From assembly GCA_036510065.1 (NCBI GenBank), contig DATCEO010000003.1, positions 28,660 to 92,659 of the forward strand: a stretch of 64,000 bases of DNA, written 5' to 3'. Position 1 is the stretch's first letter. Each line of letters begins with the position of its first letter. Under the pieces are notes generated by a model. The model was not told the origin of the DNA. It worked only from the letters and a program-made list of their open reading frames with translations, and did no database searches. The position numbers and the translations under genes are program-made. Shown here piece after piece: positions 29,229 through 39,454 of the stretch. This stretch comes from DASUBV01 sp036510065 (lineage in GTDB: Bacteria; Actinomycetota; Actinomycetes; Streptosporangiales; Streptosporangiaceae).

Positions 29229-29722
29229 ATGAGTCGGCCCACGCAGACGAAGCAGGACCTGCTCGGCATCTATCTCAACGATCATCTGGCCGGGGCCACC
29301 GGGGGCGCCGAGCTGGCGGCCCGGATGGTGGCATCGCAGGGCGACGGGCCGGAGGGCGACGCGCTGCGGCAGCTGGCAGCGGAGATCACCAGGACCGGGC
29401 CGCGCTGCTGGAGATCATGCACCTGCTGGGCATCCCGGTCCGTACCTACAAGGTTTACGCCGGCTGGCTGGCCGAGAAGGCCGGCCGCCTCAAGTTCAAC
29501 GGTCGCCTGAGAGCCCGGTCGCCGCTGAGCAACCTGGTCGAGCTGGAACTGCTCCGGCTCGGCGTGGAAGGAAAGGCCGCCGGATGACGGACGCTCCGGG
29601 TCCGAGCCGACAAGGATGCGCGGCTCGATGCCGGCCGCCTGGATGCGCTCATCTCCCGGGCGCGGCGCCAGGCCGACCTCCTGGAGGACCTGCGGGTGCG
29701 CGCGGCGGACCAGATCACCTGA
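29229..29722 (+). pseudogene. Decayed small conserved actinobacterial gene (one frameshift, one in-frame TGA)
   Basis: Starts at ATG 29229 behind a strong GGAGG site: MSRPTQTKQDLLGIYLNDHLAGATGG, continuing to about residue 54. Near 29392 one base is missing, and the homologous reading continues in the next frame with DRAALLEIMHLLGIPVRTYK and SPLSNLVELELLRLGVEGKAAG. There a TGA (29585-29587) stands where a Trp codon would fit, after which the same frame carries on with RTLRVRADKDARLDA to a natural stop at 29722. With both lesions repaired it would be a soluble, helical protein of about 164 residues. Sequencing error could explain one lesion but less easily two. Confidence 0.75.
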
Positions 29723-30040
29723 GCCAGCCGCGGCAGCGCCCGTCACAACCCAGGGAAATAACGGAGTACCCCGCGCCTCCAGCTCGCGAGGGCTCGCCGC
29801 GTTTGAGGCCGCTCCCGTGGGCAGGCGGCAGGCGGCAGGCGCGGGATAGCGGCTCACGGCCAGCTAGCAGGCGGTTCTTGCTAGCAGCGGTCCTGCTGCC
29901 TGGGCGGCCAGTGCCGGGTGCTGCCAGTAGCCTGCCTCTGCGGCGAAGCCATCTCCGGTGCGGCCGGGCCGTGAGCCCGGGCGCGCCGCGGGGCGCACGG
30001 CACGGGGCCGGGTCCGCCTGAGTCATCTATCGGAGCACGC
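29723..30040. other. 318-bp gap before the MFS gene
   Basis: No gene seen. A short GGCAGGC repeat run lies near 29822-29838. The ribosome site GGAG of the MFS gene ends 5 nt before 30041. Confidence 0.5.
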
Positions 30041-31327
30041 ATGCGCGTCGGGCAGATCGTCATCGATATTGCCCCGCTGCGGGAGAGCCGCGACTTCCGC
30101 TGGATGTTCGGCGGGCGGATGGTGTCCAATGCCGGCAACGTCGTCGCGGTCACGGCCGCGAACTGGCAGGTCTACCAGCTGACCCACTCCTCGCTCGCGG
30201 TAGGCCTGCTGACCCTGGCCGACAGCATGGGCATGCTCGCCGGCCTGCTCGCCGGCGGCATGCTGGCCGACCGGTATGACCGCCGCCAGCTGCTGCTAGC
30301 GGTCCGGCTGCCGCAGGCGGCGCTGGCCCTGCTCATGCTGGCCAACAGCCTGCTGACCCGCCCGGCGCTCTGGCCGATCTACGTGCTCACCCTGGGCATC
30401 GGCCTGCTCTCCGGGCTCGGCAGCCCGGCGGCCACCGCCGTGGTTCCCGCGCTCGTCAACTCGCGCAGGCTGGCGGCGGCTGTCGCCCTCAACTCCATGG
30501 GCAACCAGCTTGGCTGGCTGGTCGGCCCGGCCCTGGCCGGGGCCCTGATCGCGGGGCCGGGGCTAGCGGCGTGCTACGGCATCGACGCGGGCGCGTTCGC
30601 CCTCTTCGGGCTGGCCATGCTGGTCGTCCGCCCGCTGCCGCCGACGGTCCGCGCGCAGCGGCCGGGACTGCGCTCGCTGGCCGAGGGCTTCAGGTTCGTC
30701 CGGCACAACCGCGTGGTGGGCGGCATGCTGCTGATCGACACGAACGCGATGATCTTCGGGATGCCGACCGGGCTCTTCCCGGCGCTGGCGGCGGAGCACT
30801 TTCACGGCGGCCCGGCCACCTTCGGGCTGCTCACCGCGGCCCCCGGGCTGGGTGCCATCATCGGCGCGGCGACCAGCGGCTGGACCAGCCACCTGCGGCG
30901 GCCCGGGCTGGTGGTGATCGGCGCCGGGATCGTCTGGGGCCTGGCGATCACCGGTTTCGGCCTGGTACGCAGCCTGCCGGTAGCGCTGGTGTTCCTGGCC
31001 CTGGCTGGGATGGGCGACATGATCTCCGAGGTGCTGCGGAACGCCCTGCTGCAGCACTACACCCCCGATCCGCTGCGCGGCCGGGTGAGCAGCCTCTACC
31101 TGGGCCAGGTGAACACCGCTCCGGCGCTGGGCAACGTCGAGGCAGGCGCGGTGGCGCAGTTGTTCTCCCCGGTGGTCTCGGTGGTCAGCGGCGGCCTGGC
31201 CTGCGTAGCAGGGGCGCTGATCCTGGGCGCGATGATCCCCGCGCTGCGCGGGGCCACGCTCGCCGAGCACGACGACGAGCCGGGGCCCGGAGCCGATATC
31301 GCGCACCAGCCGGCCGGGCTGGGCTAG
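30041..31327 (+). CDS. MFS transporter (EntS/MFS_3-like exporter)
   Basis: 428 residues from ATG 30041, with GGAG 5 nt upstream. The protein shows about twelve hydrophobic segments. N-terminal FRWMFGGRMVSNAGNVVAVTA and ADRYDRRQLLLAVRLPQ (the loop 2-3 motif A) are typical of the enterobactin-exporter-like MFS_3 group. The second half carries LLQHYTPDPLRGRVSSLYLGQVN, also a mark of that group. It probably exports a small molecule or drug; there is no linked biosynthetic gene to suggest the substrate. It converges on the next gene. Confidence 0.88.
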   Translation: MRVGQIVIDIAPLRESRDFRWMFGGRMVSNAGNVVAVTAANWQVYQLTHSSLAVGLLTLADSMGMLAGLLAGGMLADRYDRRQLLLAVRLPQAALALLMLANSLLTRPALWPIYVLTLGIGLLSGLGSPAATAVVPALVNSRRLAAAVALNSMGNQLGWLVGPALAGALIAGPGLAACYGIDAGAFALFGLAMLVVRPLPPTVRAQRPGLRSLAEGFRFVRHNRVVGGMLLIDTNAMIFGMPTGLFPALAAEHFHGGPATFGLLTAAPGLGAIIGAATSGWTSHLRRPGLVVIGAGIVWGLAITGFGLVRSLPVALVFLALAGMGDMISEVLRNALLQHYTPDPLRGRVSSLYLGQVNTAPALGNVEAGAVAQLFSPVVSVVSGGLACVAGALILGAMIPALRGATLAEHDDEPGPGADIAHQPAGLG

Positions 31328-31373
31328 GCAGGCGTCCGCTCGGCGGCCGGGCCGGGCTAGCTGAGCTGCCGGA

Positions 31374-32360
31374 TCAGGCGTCCATCCGGCAGCGGGTGCC
31401 GCACCGGCGCGGCGAGCCGGTCCAGCCGCGCTGGCGCAGGGCCCGGGCGACCTCGGCGGCTACCTCGCAGCTGTTCTCGCACACCTCGGTCCAGCCGTAC
31501 CGCAGCGTCACCCGGCCGTCGGCGGCGTTGGCGTTGTCCCGCCGGATGTCCGTCCAGCGCGAAGCCTCCGGATGCGCGACGCGGCCGTCCAGCTCGACCA
31601 GCGTGCTGTACTCCTCGTAGGCCACATCCGAGTACTGGCGCCGGCTGCCTCGCCGGATGATCAGCTGGCGCTTTCCCGCCGGCAGGCCGTGCGGGCGCTC
31701 GACACCGGTGAAGTAACGATGCTCGAGCAGCGAGTGGACCCCGGAGATCGCCTCGCCGAGCGCGCGGGACAACTCGGCGCGCCAGCGGAGGCGCGGCCGC
31801 AGCCGCATGGCCTGCGCGAGATGCTCAGGTGTCGTCCGCCGCTCCGCGCAGGAACGGAAGATCCAGGCCAGCGCCTCATCCAGGGTCACGGCAGCCTGCG
31901 CGAGATCGAGCACGGTCTCCTCGATCCTGGTCCGCGATGGCGTGAGCACAGGATGGCGCGCCGCCAGGACCCGCCCGGAGTAGTGCAAGACGACGCCGGG
32001 CAGCCTGGCGACGGGACTGCCCCGGGGCACAGTGATGTGCACAGCCGCCGAGGGCTCGCTCGTCAGGCCCCAGAGCTCGGCAGCCGTGTGATGACTCAGC
32101 GCCGAGCCGGGGCCGGCCTGCAGGGTAACGGCCCACAGCCGGCACCGGCGGCCGGGCTCGCCGCTGAAAGTGGCGTACACCCCGGGCAGCATGCGCTGCC
32201 AAAGGCCCCGCTCCAGCCGCCAGGCGATCGTGTTCCTGGTCAGGCCTAAGGCCAGGGCCTGCGCCCTGGAAATGACACCGTCCTGGCACTCCGCTGACCA
32301 GACCTGCGCCCGCACGGCGGGCGTCTGAGCGTCACGGCCAGATGAAGGAAGAGCTTCCAC
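31374..32360 (-). CDS. AbiEi-antitoxin-like N-terminus with DUF559/Vsr-like nuclease C-terminus
   Basis: About 328 residues if GTG 32360 is used; the frame is open to a TTG at 32420 and the start is uncertain. The N-terminal part (DGVISRAQALALGLTRNTIAWRLERGLWQRMLPGVYA) is the winged-helix pattern of AbiEi-type antitoxins. The central region is of unknown fold. The C-terminal part (YSDVAYEEYSTLVELDGRVAH, then RRDNANAADGRVTLRYGW) matches DUF559 endonuclease-like domains, with E/D residues where the metal site would be. Such proteins are common solitary genes in actinobacteria with no established role. No partner toxin gene lies beside it. Confidence 0.75.
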   Translation of the reverse strand: MEALPSSGRDAQTPAVRAQVWSAECQDGVISRAQALALGLTRNTIAWRLERGLWQRMLPGVYATFSGEPGRRCRLWAVTLQAGPGSALSHHTAAELWGLTSEPSAAVHITVPRGSPVARLPGVVLHYSGRVLAARHPVLTPSRTRIEETVLDLAQAAVTLDEALAWIFRSCAERRTTPEHLAQAMRLRPRLRWRAELSRALGEAISGVHSLLEHRYFTGVERPHGLPAGKRQLIIRRGSRRQYSDVAYEEYSTLVELDGRVAHPEASRWTDIRRDNANAADGRVTLRYGWTEVCENSCEVAAEVARALRQRGWTGSPRRCGTRCRMDA

Positions 32361-32750
32361 GAGCCCATGCTCAACCCGCCCGGCCCGTCCCCGCCTATCC
32401 TCACCCAACCTTGTGGACAACCAGTCGCACCCGGTGCAACCTGTGGAAACCCATCAGTGGTTCGGGTTGGACTGGCCAGGACCAGTCCAACCCGAACCAC
32501 TGATGAAATCTGTCCGACCGGGAGCGCGGAGACGGGGTGTGACTGTGATGGGGGCTACCGGTGTGACTGACGGGACGAGAGGGACGGGCAGCCCGGGGGC
32601 GGCAATGGGTGAGTCGAGCAGCCCGGGGCGAGAGCGGGCGGCCGGCCGGGTGAGAGGAACAGCCGGGGGCGGCAGCCCGGGGGCGGGATGACTGGCGGGG
32701 GCGGGCTGTTGGTGCAGCAGCCGACATCATCGACACCGGGAGGTGTGACC
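32361..32750. other. 390-bp gap with palindrome copy 1 and G-rich repeats
   Basis: No gene seen. It contains a perfect DnaA-box match (32412-32420), the 23-bp stem palindrome (32453-32504), and tandem CAGCCCGGGGGCGG-type units at about 32590-32690. Confidence 0.5.
32440..32510. repeat. Palindromic repeat, copy 1 (perfect 23-bp stem)
   Basis: A 71-bp unit beginning CCTGTGGAAACCC. Its core arms 32453-32475 and 32482-32504 are perfectly complementary with a 6-nt loop. A nearly identical unit lies at 33310-33380. The two copies bracket the flavin reductase gene. It resembles a REP/MITE-like mobile palindrome; it is not a simple terminator because flanking sequence is conserved too. Confidence 0.85.
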
Positions 32751-33301
32751 GTGGCCGCCCAGACGCGGATCTTGCTGGTCTCCGGGAGCACGCGCGGCGC
32801 TTCCAGCAATACCGTGGCGCTGCGTACGATCCGGGAGGTGGCACCCGAAGGGGTCGACACTGAGCTCTACGACGGCTTACCGAGCTGCCCGCGTTCAGTC
32901 CCGATGACGACGGCGCGGAGCTGCCCGCGCCGGTGGCCCGGCTGCGCGGGCTGATCTCGGCCGCCGACGCCGTGGTGTTCTGCATGCCCGAGTACGCGGG
33001 AACGCTTCCGGGCAGCTTCAAGAACCTGCTCGACTGGACCGTGGGCGGCGGCGAGCTGGATGGCAAGCCGGTGGCCTGGCTTAACGTCGCCCACCAGGGT
33101 CGCGGCGACGGCGCCCAGGCCACCCTGGTGACCGTCCTGGGCTACCTGGGCGCCGCGGTCGTCAAGCGGGCGTGCCGGAGGCTGCCGGTCGCCCGGGACT
33201 GGGTCGGTCCCGGCGGGGTCATCACCGATCCAGCCTGGCGCGACGCCGTGACCGACGCCCTGGCTGCCCTCACCACCGAGCTGACAGCGCTGCGGACCTG
33301 A
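32751..33301 (+). pseudogene. NAD(P)H-dependent FMN reductase, frameshifted
   Basis: Start GTG 32751 has GGAGG 7 nt upstream; GTG 32745 is nearer to it. The first part (RILLVSGSTRGASSNTVALR) is the FMN phosphate-binding loop of flavodoxin-like reductases. Near 32878 one base is lacking, and the reading continues in the next frame: ELPAFSPDDDGAELP, then FCMPEYAGTLPGSFKNLLDW and the C-terminus to 33301. Repaired length is about 184 residues, normal for the family. It is either a recent pseudogene or a sequencing error in otherwise intact code. Confidence 0.75.
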
Positions 33302-33309
33302 CCGCGCAG

Positions 33310-33380
33310 CCTGTGGAAACCCATCAGTGGTTCGGGTTGGACTGGCCATGACCAGTCCAACCCGAACCACCGATGAAATC
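33310..33380. repeat. Palindromic repeat, copy 2 (one mismatch in the stem)
   Basis: Second copy of the 71-bp unit, arms 33323-33345 and 33352-33374, differing from copy 1 at a few positions including the loop and one stem base (CTGAT to CCGAT). It lies between the flavin reductase and beta-glucosidase stops, where it could also end transcription from both sides. Confidence 0.85.
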
Positions 33381-33402
33381 CGCTGGCGGGGCGGCCCTGC
33401 GC

Positions 33403-34824
33403 TCAGGCGGAGGGGAGCGGGGGGACGGCGTTGGCCCGGGCGACCTGCGAGTAGAAGCGGGCGCTGGACTTGGGGATCCGGCGCTGGGTCTCGAAGTCGA
33501 CGAAAATGATCCCGAAGCGCTTCTGGAAGCCGCAGGCCCACTCGAAGTTGTCGAGCAGCGACCAGACGTAATAGCCGGCCAGGTTGGCCCCGTCCTGGAG
33601 CGCCCGGGCGGCCGCCTCCAGGTGGGAGTGCAGGTAGCTGACCCGCTCGAAATCGTCGACGACGCCCTGGGGGTTCACGTAGTCCTCCGCGGCGCAGCCG
33701 TTCTCAGTCACGTAGAGCTCCCAACCGGGGGCGTCCTTGGACAGCCGGAGCAGCAGCTCGTAGAGCCCCTCGGGATCGACGAGCCAGCCCATCGGCGTCC
33801 GTTCCAGCCACTCCGGCCGGTACTCCACCACGCCGGGCACGCCGCAATGGGCGGGCTCCTCATGCCGGCGCAGGTCGGCGGGCTCGCCGGCGCGCAGGAA
33901 GACCGGAGCGTAGTAGTTGATGCCGAGGAAGTCGATGGGCTGGGCGATGGTCTCCAGGTCGCCGTCGGCGATGAGCGAGGCGGGCGGCAGCACCGCTGGC
34001 CGGGCGTCGGCGGGGTAACGGCCGTGCAGCAGCGGCTCGAGGAAGATCCCGTTGAACTCGGCGTCGCTGATCCGCAGGGCCTGCTCGACGTTGTCGGAGC
34101 GGTTCTCCCCGACTAGCCGGATCGGGCGGAAGTCCAGGCTGATCCCGACCGGAGTGCCCGCCGGGATCAGGCTGCGCAGCACCTGGGTGGCGAGCCCGTG
34201 GCCGAGCAGCAGATGATGCGTGGCGGCCAGGGCCGCGGCCTCGTCGCGCAGCCCCGGCGCATGCACGCCGGTGCGGTAGCCGTGGCTGGCCACGACCTGC
34301 GGCTCGTTGACCGTGATCCAGCGGGCGACCCGGTCGCCGAGCGCCTCGGCCACCAGCGCGGTGTACTCGGCGAAACGCTCGGCGGTGCTCCGCGCCGCCC
34401 AGCCGCCCTCGTCCTGGAGCTCCTGCGGCAGGTCCCAGTGATAGAGCGTGACGGCGGCGGCGATGCCGCGCTCGTCCAGCTTGTCGAGCAGCGCCCGGTA
34501 GTAGTCGATGCCCTTCTGGTTCGCCGGACCGCGGCCGCCCGGCTGGACCCGCGGCCACGAGATCGAGAACCGGTAGCTGTTCAGCCCGAGGTCCCCGATC
34601 AGCTCGACGTCCTCCGGGTAGCGGTGGTAGGAGTCGCAGGCGATGTCGCCGTTGTCGTCTCCATGGACCCTGCCCGGGGTGTGGCTGAAGGTGTCCCACA
34701 CGGACACGCCCCTGCCGTCCTCGTGCGCCGCGCCCTCGATCTGGTAGGCCGCCGTCGCCGCTCCCCATGTGAAGCCGGGCGGGAAGGCCAGGGCACCGCT
34801 AGCGGCGGACCCGGTCGTCGTCAT
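33403..34824 (-). CDS. Family 1 beta-glucosidase
   Basis: 473 residues from ATG 34824, with AAGGAGG 4 nt upstream; the open frame reaches 35556 but that part lies opposite the LacI gene. GH1 signature at the N-terminus (FPPGFTWGAATAAYQIEG), acid/base Glu in ITVNEP, nucleophile Glu in LYVTENG, and the sugar-binding SLLDNFEWACGFQKRFG. There is no signal peptide, so it hydrolyses imported beta-glucosides or cello-oligosaccharides in the cytoplasm. It is divergent from the LacI gene, sharing a control region with two operator-like sites. Confidence 0.95.
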   Translation of the reverse strand: MTTTGSAASGALAFPPGFTWGAATAAYQIEGAAHEDGRGVSVWDTFSHTPGRVHGDDNGDIACDSYHRYPEDVELIGDLGLNSYRFSISWPRVQPGGRGPANQKGIDYYRALLDKLDERGIAAAVTLYHWDLPQELQDEGGWAARSTAERFAEYTALVAEALGDRVARWITVNEPQVVASHGYRTGVHAPGLRDEAAALAATHHLLLGHGLATQVLRSLIPAGTPVGISLDFRPIRLVGENRSDNVEQALRISDAEFNGIFLEPLLHGRYPADARPAVLPPASLIADGDLETIAQPIDFLGINYYAPVFLRAGEPADLRRHEEPAHCGVPGVVEYRPEWLERTPMGWLVDPEGLYELLLRLSKDAPGWELYVTENGCAAEDYVNPQGVVDDFERVSYLHSHLEAAARALQDGANLAGYYVWSLLDNFEWACGFQKRFGIIFVDFETQRRIPKSSARFYSQVARANAVPPLPSA

Positions 34825-34875
34825 CACTCCTCCTTGGCGCGAATGTCGCGATCTGGTGTCATCATCCGAGAAGCA

Positions 34876-34904
34876 TTGACGGCCTTCGCGGTGAGATTTA
34901 GTGT
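34876..34904 (+). promoter_or_regulatory. Promoter of the lacI-transporter operon
   Basis: TTGACG (34876-34881) and TAGTGT (34899-34904) are 17 bp apart. The first LacI-type operator starts inside the -10 region. On the opposite strand TTACAT and TACACT with 16-bp spacing form a candidate promoter for the beta-glucosidase through the same sites. Confidence 0.6.
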
Positions 34905-34936
34905 AAGCGCTTAGATCGTCGATGTAACCGCTTAGA
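34902..34936. promoter_or_regulatory. Tandem LacI-family operators
   Basis: TGTAAGCGCTTAGA (34902-34915) and TGTAACCGCTTAGA (34923-34936) are near-palindromes with the central CG typical of LacI-family sites. Their centres are 21 bp apart, two helical turns. They sit between the divergent beta-glucosidase and lacI genes. Confidence 0.75.
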
Positions 34937-34983
34937 TGTGCCGAATATAACGGCTCTGGGACCCCTTCACCTGGACTAACGCA

Positions 34984-36162
34984 ATGACGCGTACCACCGG
35001 AAACGTCGTGACCCTCTACGACGTCGCACGCCTGGCCGGCGTCTCCACGGCCACGGTCTCGCGCGTGGTGCACGGCCAGGACCGGGTCCGCGACAGCACC
35101 CGGACGCGCGTCCGGCAGGTCATCGAGGAGCTGGGTTACGTCCCCGACGGGGCCGCGCAGAGCCTGTCCCGTCGCCGCAAGGATGTCATCGGCCTGATCT
35201 GCGTGGAGCGCAGCCCCCGGCAGGGCGACATAGAGAACATGAACCTGCTGTTCTACGACGAGATCCTGCGCGGCGTCGAGGCGCGCATCCGTGACTGCAC
35301 CAGCTGGTCGCTGCTCATCACCTTCCTGCAGGCCGAGCAGGAGGGTGCCTACACCCGGCTGCAGTCCCTGCTGGGCAAGGTGGACGGGTTGCTGATCGCG
35401 GAGGGCATCATCGACTCCCCGCTCCTGGCCCGCCTGGGCGAGCGGGTCCCCGTGGTGGTCATCGCCGGCGACCCCGGCGAGCGGGCCGCCGACGTCGTGG
35501 CCGCCGACAACCGGTCCGGCTCGGCCGCGCTCGTCACCCACCTCATCGCCGACCACGGGCGGAAGCGGCTGTTCTACATCGACGGGCCGCAGGGCGTTTC
35601 AGACGCTCAGCAGCGGCGCCTGGCCTTCGAGGACGTGCTGCACGCCTCCCCGCACTGCCAGCTGGTCGGCTCGTCAACCGGCTACTTCAGCGTGCAGAGC
35701 GGCCTGGAGGCCGGGGCGCAACTGCTTGCTGAGCACGGCGACGCGATGCCCGACGCCATCGTCTGCGCGAACGACCAGATGGCGATCGGTGTCCTGCAGG
35801 CGTTCGCCCGGGCCGGCGTGCGGGTGCCCGCCGACGTGGCCGTCGTCGGCTTTGACGACATCTACCCCGGCAGCCTCTCTCATCCGCCGCTCACGACCGT
35901 GCACCAGCCGATGGGCCGGCTCGGAGAGCGGGCCTGCGCCCGCCTCCTGGACCGCATTGCCCGTCCCTCCCTGCGGCCGCGGGTGGAGCTGCTGCAGACA
36001 GAACTCGTGCTGCGCTCCAGCTGCGGCTGCCCGCCCGGCACCCAGACCCGTCAGGCGGTCAAGCCGCTCCCCGCAGTCCGTCCGGCACCCGGGCCGCCCG
36101 CCGCCAGGCGCGGCAGCAGCCGCGTGCGCCCCGCCCCCGCGCCCCCCGTCGCCCAACACTAG
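34984..36162 (+). CDS. LacI-family transcriptional regulator of the sugar locus
   Basis: 392 residues from ATG 34984. The N-terminal HTH (VTLYDVARLAGVSTATVSRVVHG) and hinge helix (GAAQSLSRRRKDVIGLI) are standard. The periplasmic-binding-protein-like effector domain follows: VDGLLIAEG, VVAADNRSGSAALVTHLI, CANDQMAIGVLQAF, AVVGFDDI. An extra Pro/Arg-rich tail of about 40 residues ends the protein. It probably represses both its own operon and the divergent beta-glucosidase and responds to a beta-glucoside or its breakdown product. The permease gene starts 10 bp after its stop. Confidence 0.92.
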   Translation: MTRTTGNVVTLYDVARLAGVSTATVSRVVHGQDRVRDSTRTRVRQVIEELGYVPDGAAQSLSRRRKDVIGLICVERSPRQGDIENMNLLFYDEILRGVEARIRDCTSWSLLITFLQAEQEGAYTRLQSLLGKVDGLLIAEGIIDSPLLARLGERVPVVVIAGDPGERAADVVAADNRSGSAALVTHLIADHGRKRLFYIDGPQGVSDAQQRRLAFEDVLHASPHCQLVGSSTGYFSVQSGLEAGAQLLAEHGDAMPDAIVCANDQMAIGVLQAFARAGVRVPADVAVVGFDDIYPGSLSHPPLTTVHQPMGRLGERACARLLDRIARPSLRPRVELLQTELVLRSSCGCPPGTQTRQAVKPLPAVRPAPGPPAARRGSSRVRPAPAPPVAQH

Positions 36163-36171
36163 GAGCTGGCG

Positions 36172-37158
36172 ATGCCGTTTATTATCCGCCGCCTGGTCTT
36201 CTACCTAGTAGCAGCCTGGGTAGCACTCACCGTCAACTTCTTCATCCCGCGCGCGATGCCGGGAAGCGCGGTCCAGAACATCCTGTCGAAGTTCCCGCAG
36301 CTGCAGCCCGCCGCGGCCAAGACGCTCGAGGCGCTGCTGGGCGTCGGCCATCCGGGGTCGATCTGGCACCAGTACCTCGCCTACCTCAACAACGTCTTCC
36401 ACTTCAACTTCGGCATCGACGTGAGCCAGTACCCGGCCCGGGTGTCCACCCTGCTGGGCGAGACGATCCCCTGGACGCTCACCCTGGTGGGGACGGCAAC
36501 GATCATCGCCTTCGTGATAGGCACCGGCCTCGGCATCGTGGCCGGCTGGCGGCACGGCGGCTGGCTCGACCGGGTCCTGCCCGGACTGATGTTCTTCCAG
36601 GCGGTGCCCTACTTCTTCCTGGCCCTGATCCTCATCGAGCTGCTGGCCATCACCGTCCACCTGCTGCCGCTGGGACAGGGGTACGCGGGCGGCCTGATCC
36701 CGGGCTGGCACTGGGGGTTCATCGGCAGCGCCGTCTACCACTCGCTGCTCCCGGCCTTCACGATCGTCATCACGTCGATCGCGGGCTGGATGCTGCAGAT
36801 GCGCAACGTGATGATCACGACCATCGGCGAGGACTACGTCCTCGCCGGGCAGGCCAAGGGCCTGTCCAATCGCCGGGTCGTGTTCACCTACGCGGCGCGC
36901 AACGCGCTGCTGCCGCAGTTGCAGGGATTCGGCCTCGCGCTGGGCTTCGTCGTCTCCGGGGCCATCGTCATGGAGATTGTCTTCTCTTACCCGGGCATCG
37001 GGCTCCTGCTGCTGAACGCCGTCACCTCGAACGACTACCCGCTGATGCAAGCGATCTTCCTCGTGATCACCTTCACCGTCTTGCTCGCCAACCTGATCGT
37101 CGACCTCGTCATCGTCTTCGCCGATCCCCGAGCTCGGACACGAGAGGCAGCCAGATGA
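36172..37158 (+). CDS. ABC importer permease, DppB/OppB type
   Basis: 328 residues from ATG 36172, with AGGAG in the 9-bp gap after lacI. Six hydrophobic segments, the first at residues 5-25. The EAA loop is seen as DYVLAGQAKGLSNRRVVFTYAARNALLP. Oligopeptide-type (family 5) importers also carry cello- and other oligosaccharides in actinobacteria and Thermotoga. Linkage with LacI and GH1 suggests that use here. It overlaps the next permease gene by ATGA. Confidence 0.92.
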   Translation: MPFIIRRLVFYLVAAWVALTVNFFIPRAMPGSAVQNILSKFPQLQPAAAKTLEALLGVGHPGSIWHQYLAYLNNVFHFNFGIDVSQYPARVSTLLGETIPWTLTLVGTATIIAFVIGTGLGIVAGWRHGGWLDRVLPGLMFFQAVPYFFLALILIELLAITVHLLPLGQGYAGGLIPGWHWGFIGSAVYHSLLPAFTIVITSIAGWMLQMRNVMITTIGEDYVLAGQAKGLSNRRVVFTYAARNALLPQLQGFGLALGFVVSGAIVMEIVFSYPGIGLLLLNAVTSNDYPLMQAIFLVITFTVLLANLIVDLVIVFADPRARTREAAR

Positions 37159-38260
37159 CCGTCGCCCTGCCGGTCAGCGCCGACCCGGCCGCACTGACAG
37201 AGACGCCCAAGGATCGCGGCCGCTGGCAGCGGCTGCCTGCGAAGGCCAAGGTCGGCACCGTCCTGCTCGGCCTGTTCGTCCTGACCGCAATCATCGGGCC
37301 GTTTGTCACCCCCTACGATCCGTCCTTCCAGAACCCGAATCCGGCGCTTTCGCTGCAGCCGCCGAGCGCAGCGCACCTGCTGGGGACCACGCAGAGCGGC
37401 CAGGACGTCCTGTCCCAGCTGCTGGTGGGGATCCGGCTCACACTGGAGCTGGCTGTCATCGTCGGTGTCGTGGCCACGGCGCTGTCGGTCCTGGTCGGGG
37501 TGACGGCCGCCTTCCTCGGCGGCTTCTGGGATGACCTGCTGTCGCTGCTGTCCAACGTGTTCCTGGTCATCCCGGCGCTGCCGCTGCTCATCCTGCTGCT
37601 GGGCTACCTGCCGCAGCGGGGGCAGACGGCGACCATCCTCGTGCTGAGCTTGCTCGGCTGGCCGTGGGGCGCGCGAGTCATCCGTGCGCAGACCCTGGCC
37701 ATCCGCAACCGCGACTTCGTCGCCGCCGCCAAGGAGACCGGCGAGGGAAGCTGGCGCATCATCACCTTCGAGATCATGCCGAACGAGGTCAGCCTCATCG
37801 CGGCCAGCTTCGTGAATACGGTGCTGTACGCGATCGGGGCGTCGGTCGCCCTGGCCTTTATCGGCCTGGCCGACCTGTCGAGCTGGAGCCTGGGCACCAT
37901 GCTCTACTGGGCCCAGAGCCAGCAGGCCCTGCAGCTCGGAGCCTGGTGGTGGTTCGTACCGCCGGGCCTGGCCGTGGCGCTGATCGGCACGGGCCTGGTC
38001 CTGCTCAACACCGGAATCGACGAGCTCGGCAACCCCCGGCTACGCGACGCGAGCCGGACAAGCAAGATCGGCGGCCGACGGCTGCACCCGGCCGACCCGA
38101 CCCCCGTGCTGCAGGCGGCCCCGCCGCCGCGCCGCTCGCTGGCCGGCCTGCTGCACGCCTTCTCCCGCGACTCGCTGCTTGAGGAGCGCGGCGTCGGCAG
38201 CGCTCCAGCGGCGAGACAGCCAGGCCGCCGTCCGGCCGCGCCGCAGCCGGGACGCGAGCG

Positions 38261-38264
<4 letters not shown>
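37155..38264 (+). CDS. ABC importer permease, DppC/OppC type
   Basis: 369 residues, overlapping the previous and next genes by 4 nt each. N-terminal segment VGTVLLGLFVLTAIIGPFVTPYDP and five more membrane helices. EAA loop RNRDFVAAAKETGEGSWRIITFEIMPNE. The C-terminal 70 residues are an extra Pro/Arg/Ala-rich cytoplasmic tail not usual in DppC. It is the partner of the DppB-type permease. Confidence 0.92.

Positions 38265-39450
<1,186 letters not shown>

Positions 39451-39454
<4 letters not shown>

Noticed and set aside
34825..35556. N-terminal extension of the beta-glucosidase to 35556
   Set aside because: The extension reads antisense through lacI and its promoter; GH1 proteins begin at the FPPGFTWG region and a strong ribosome site precedes ATG 34824.
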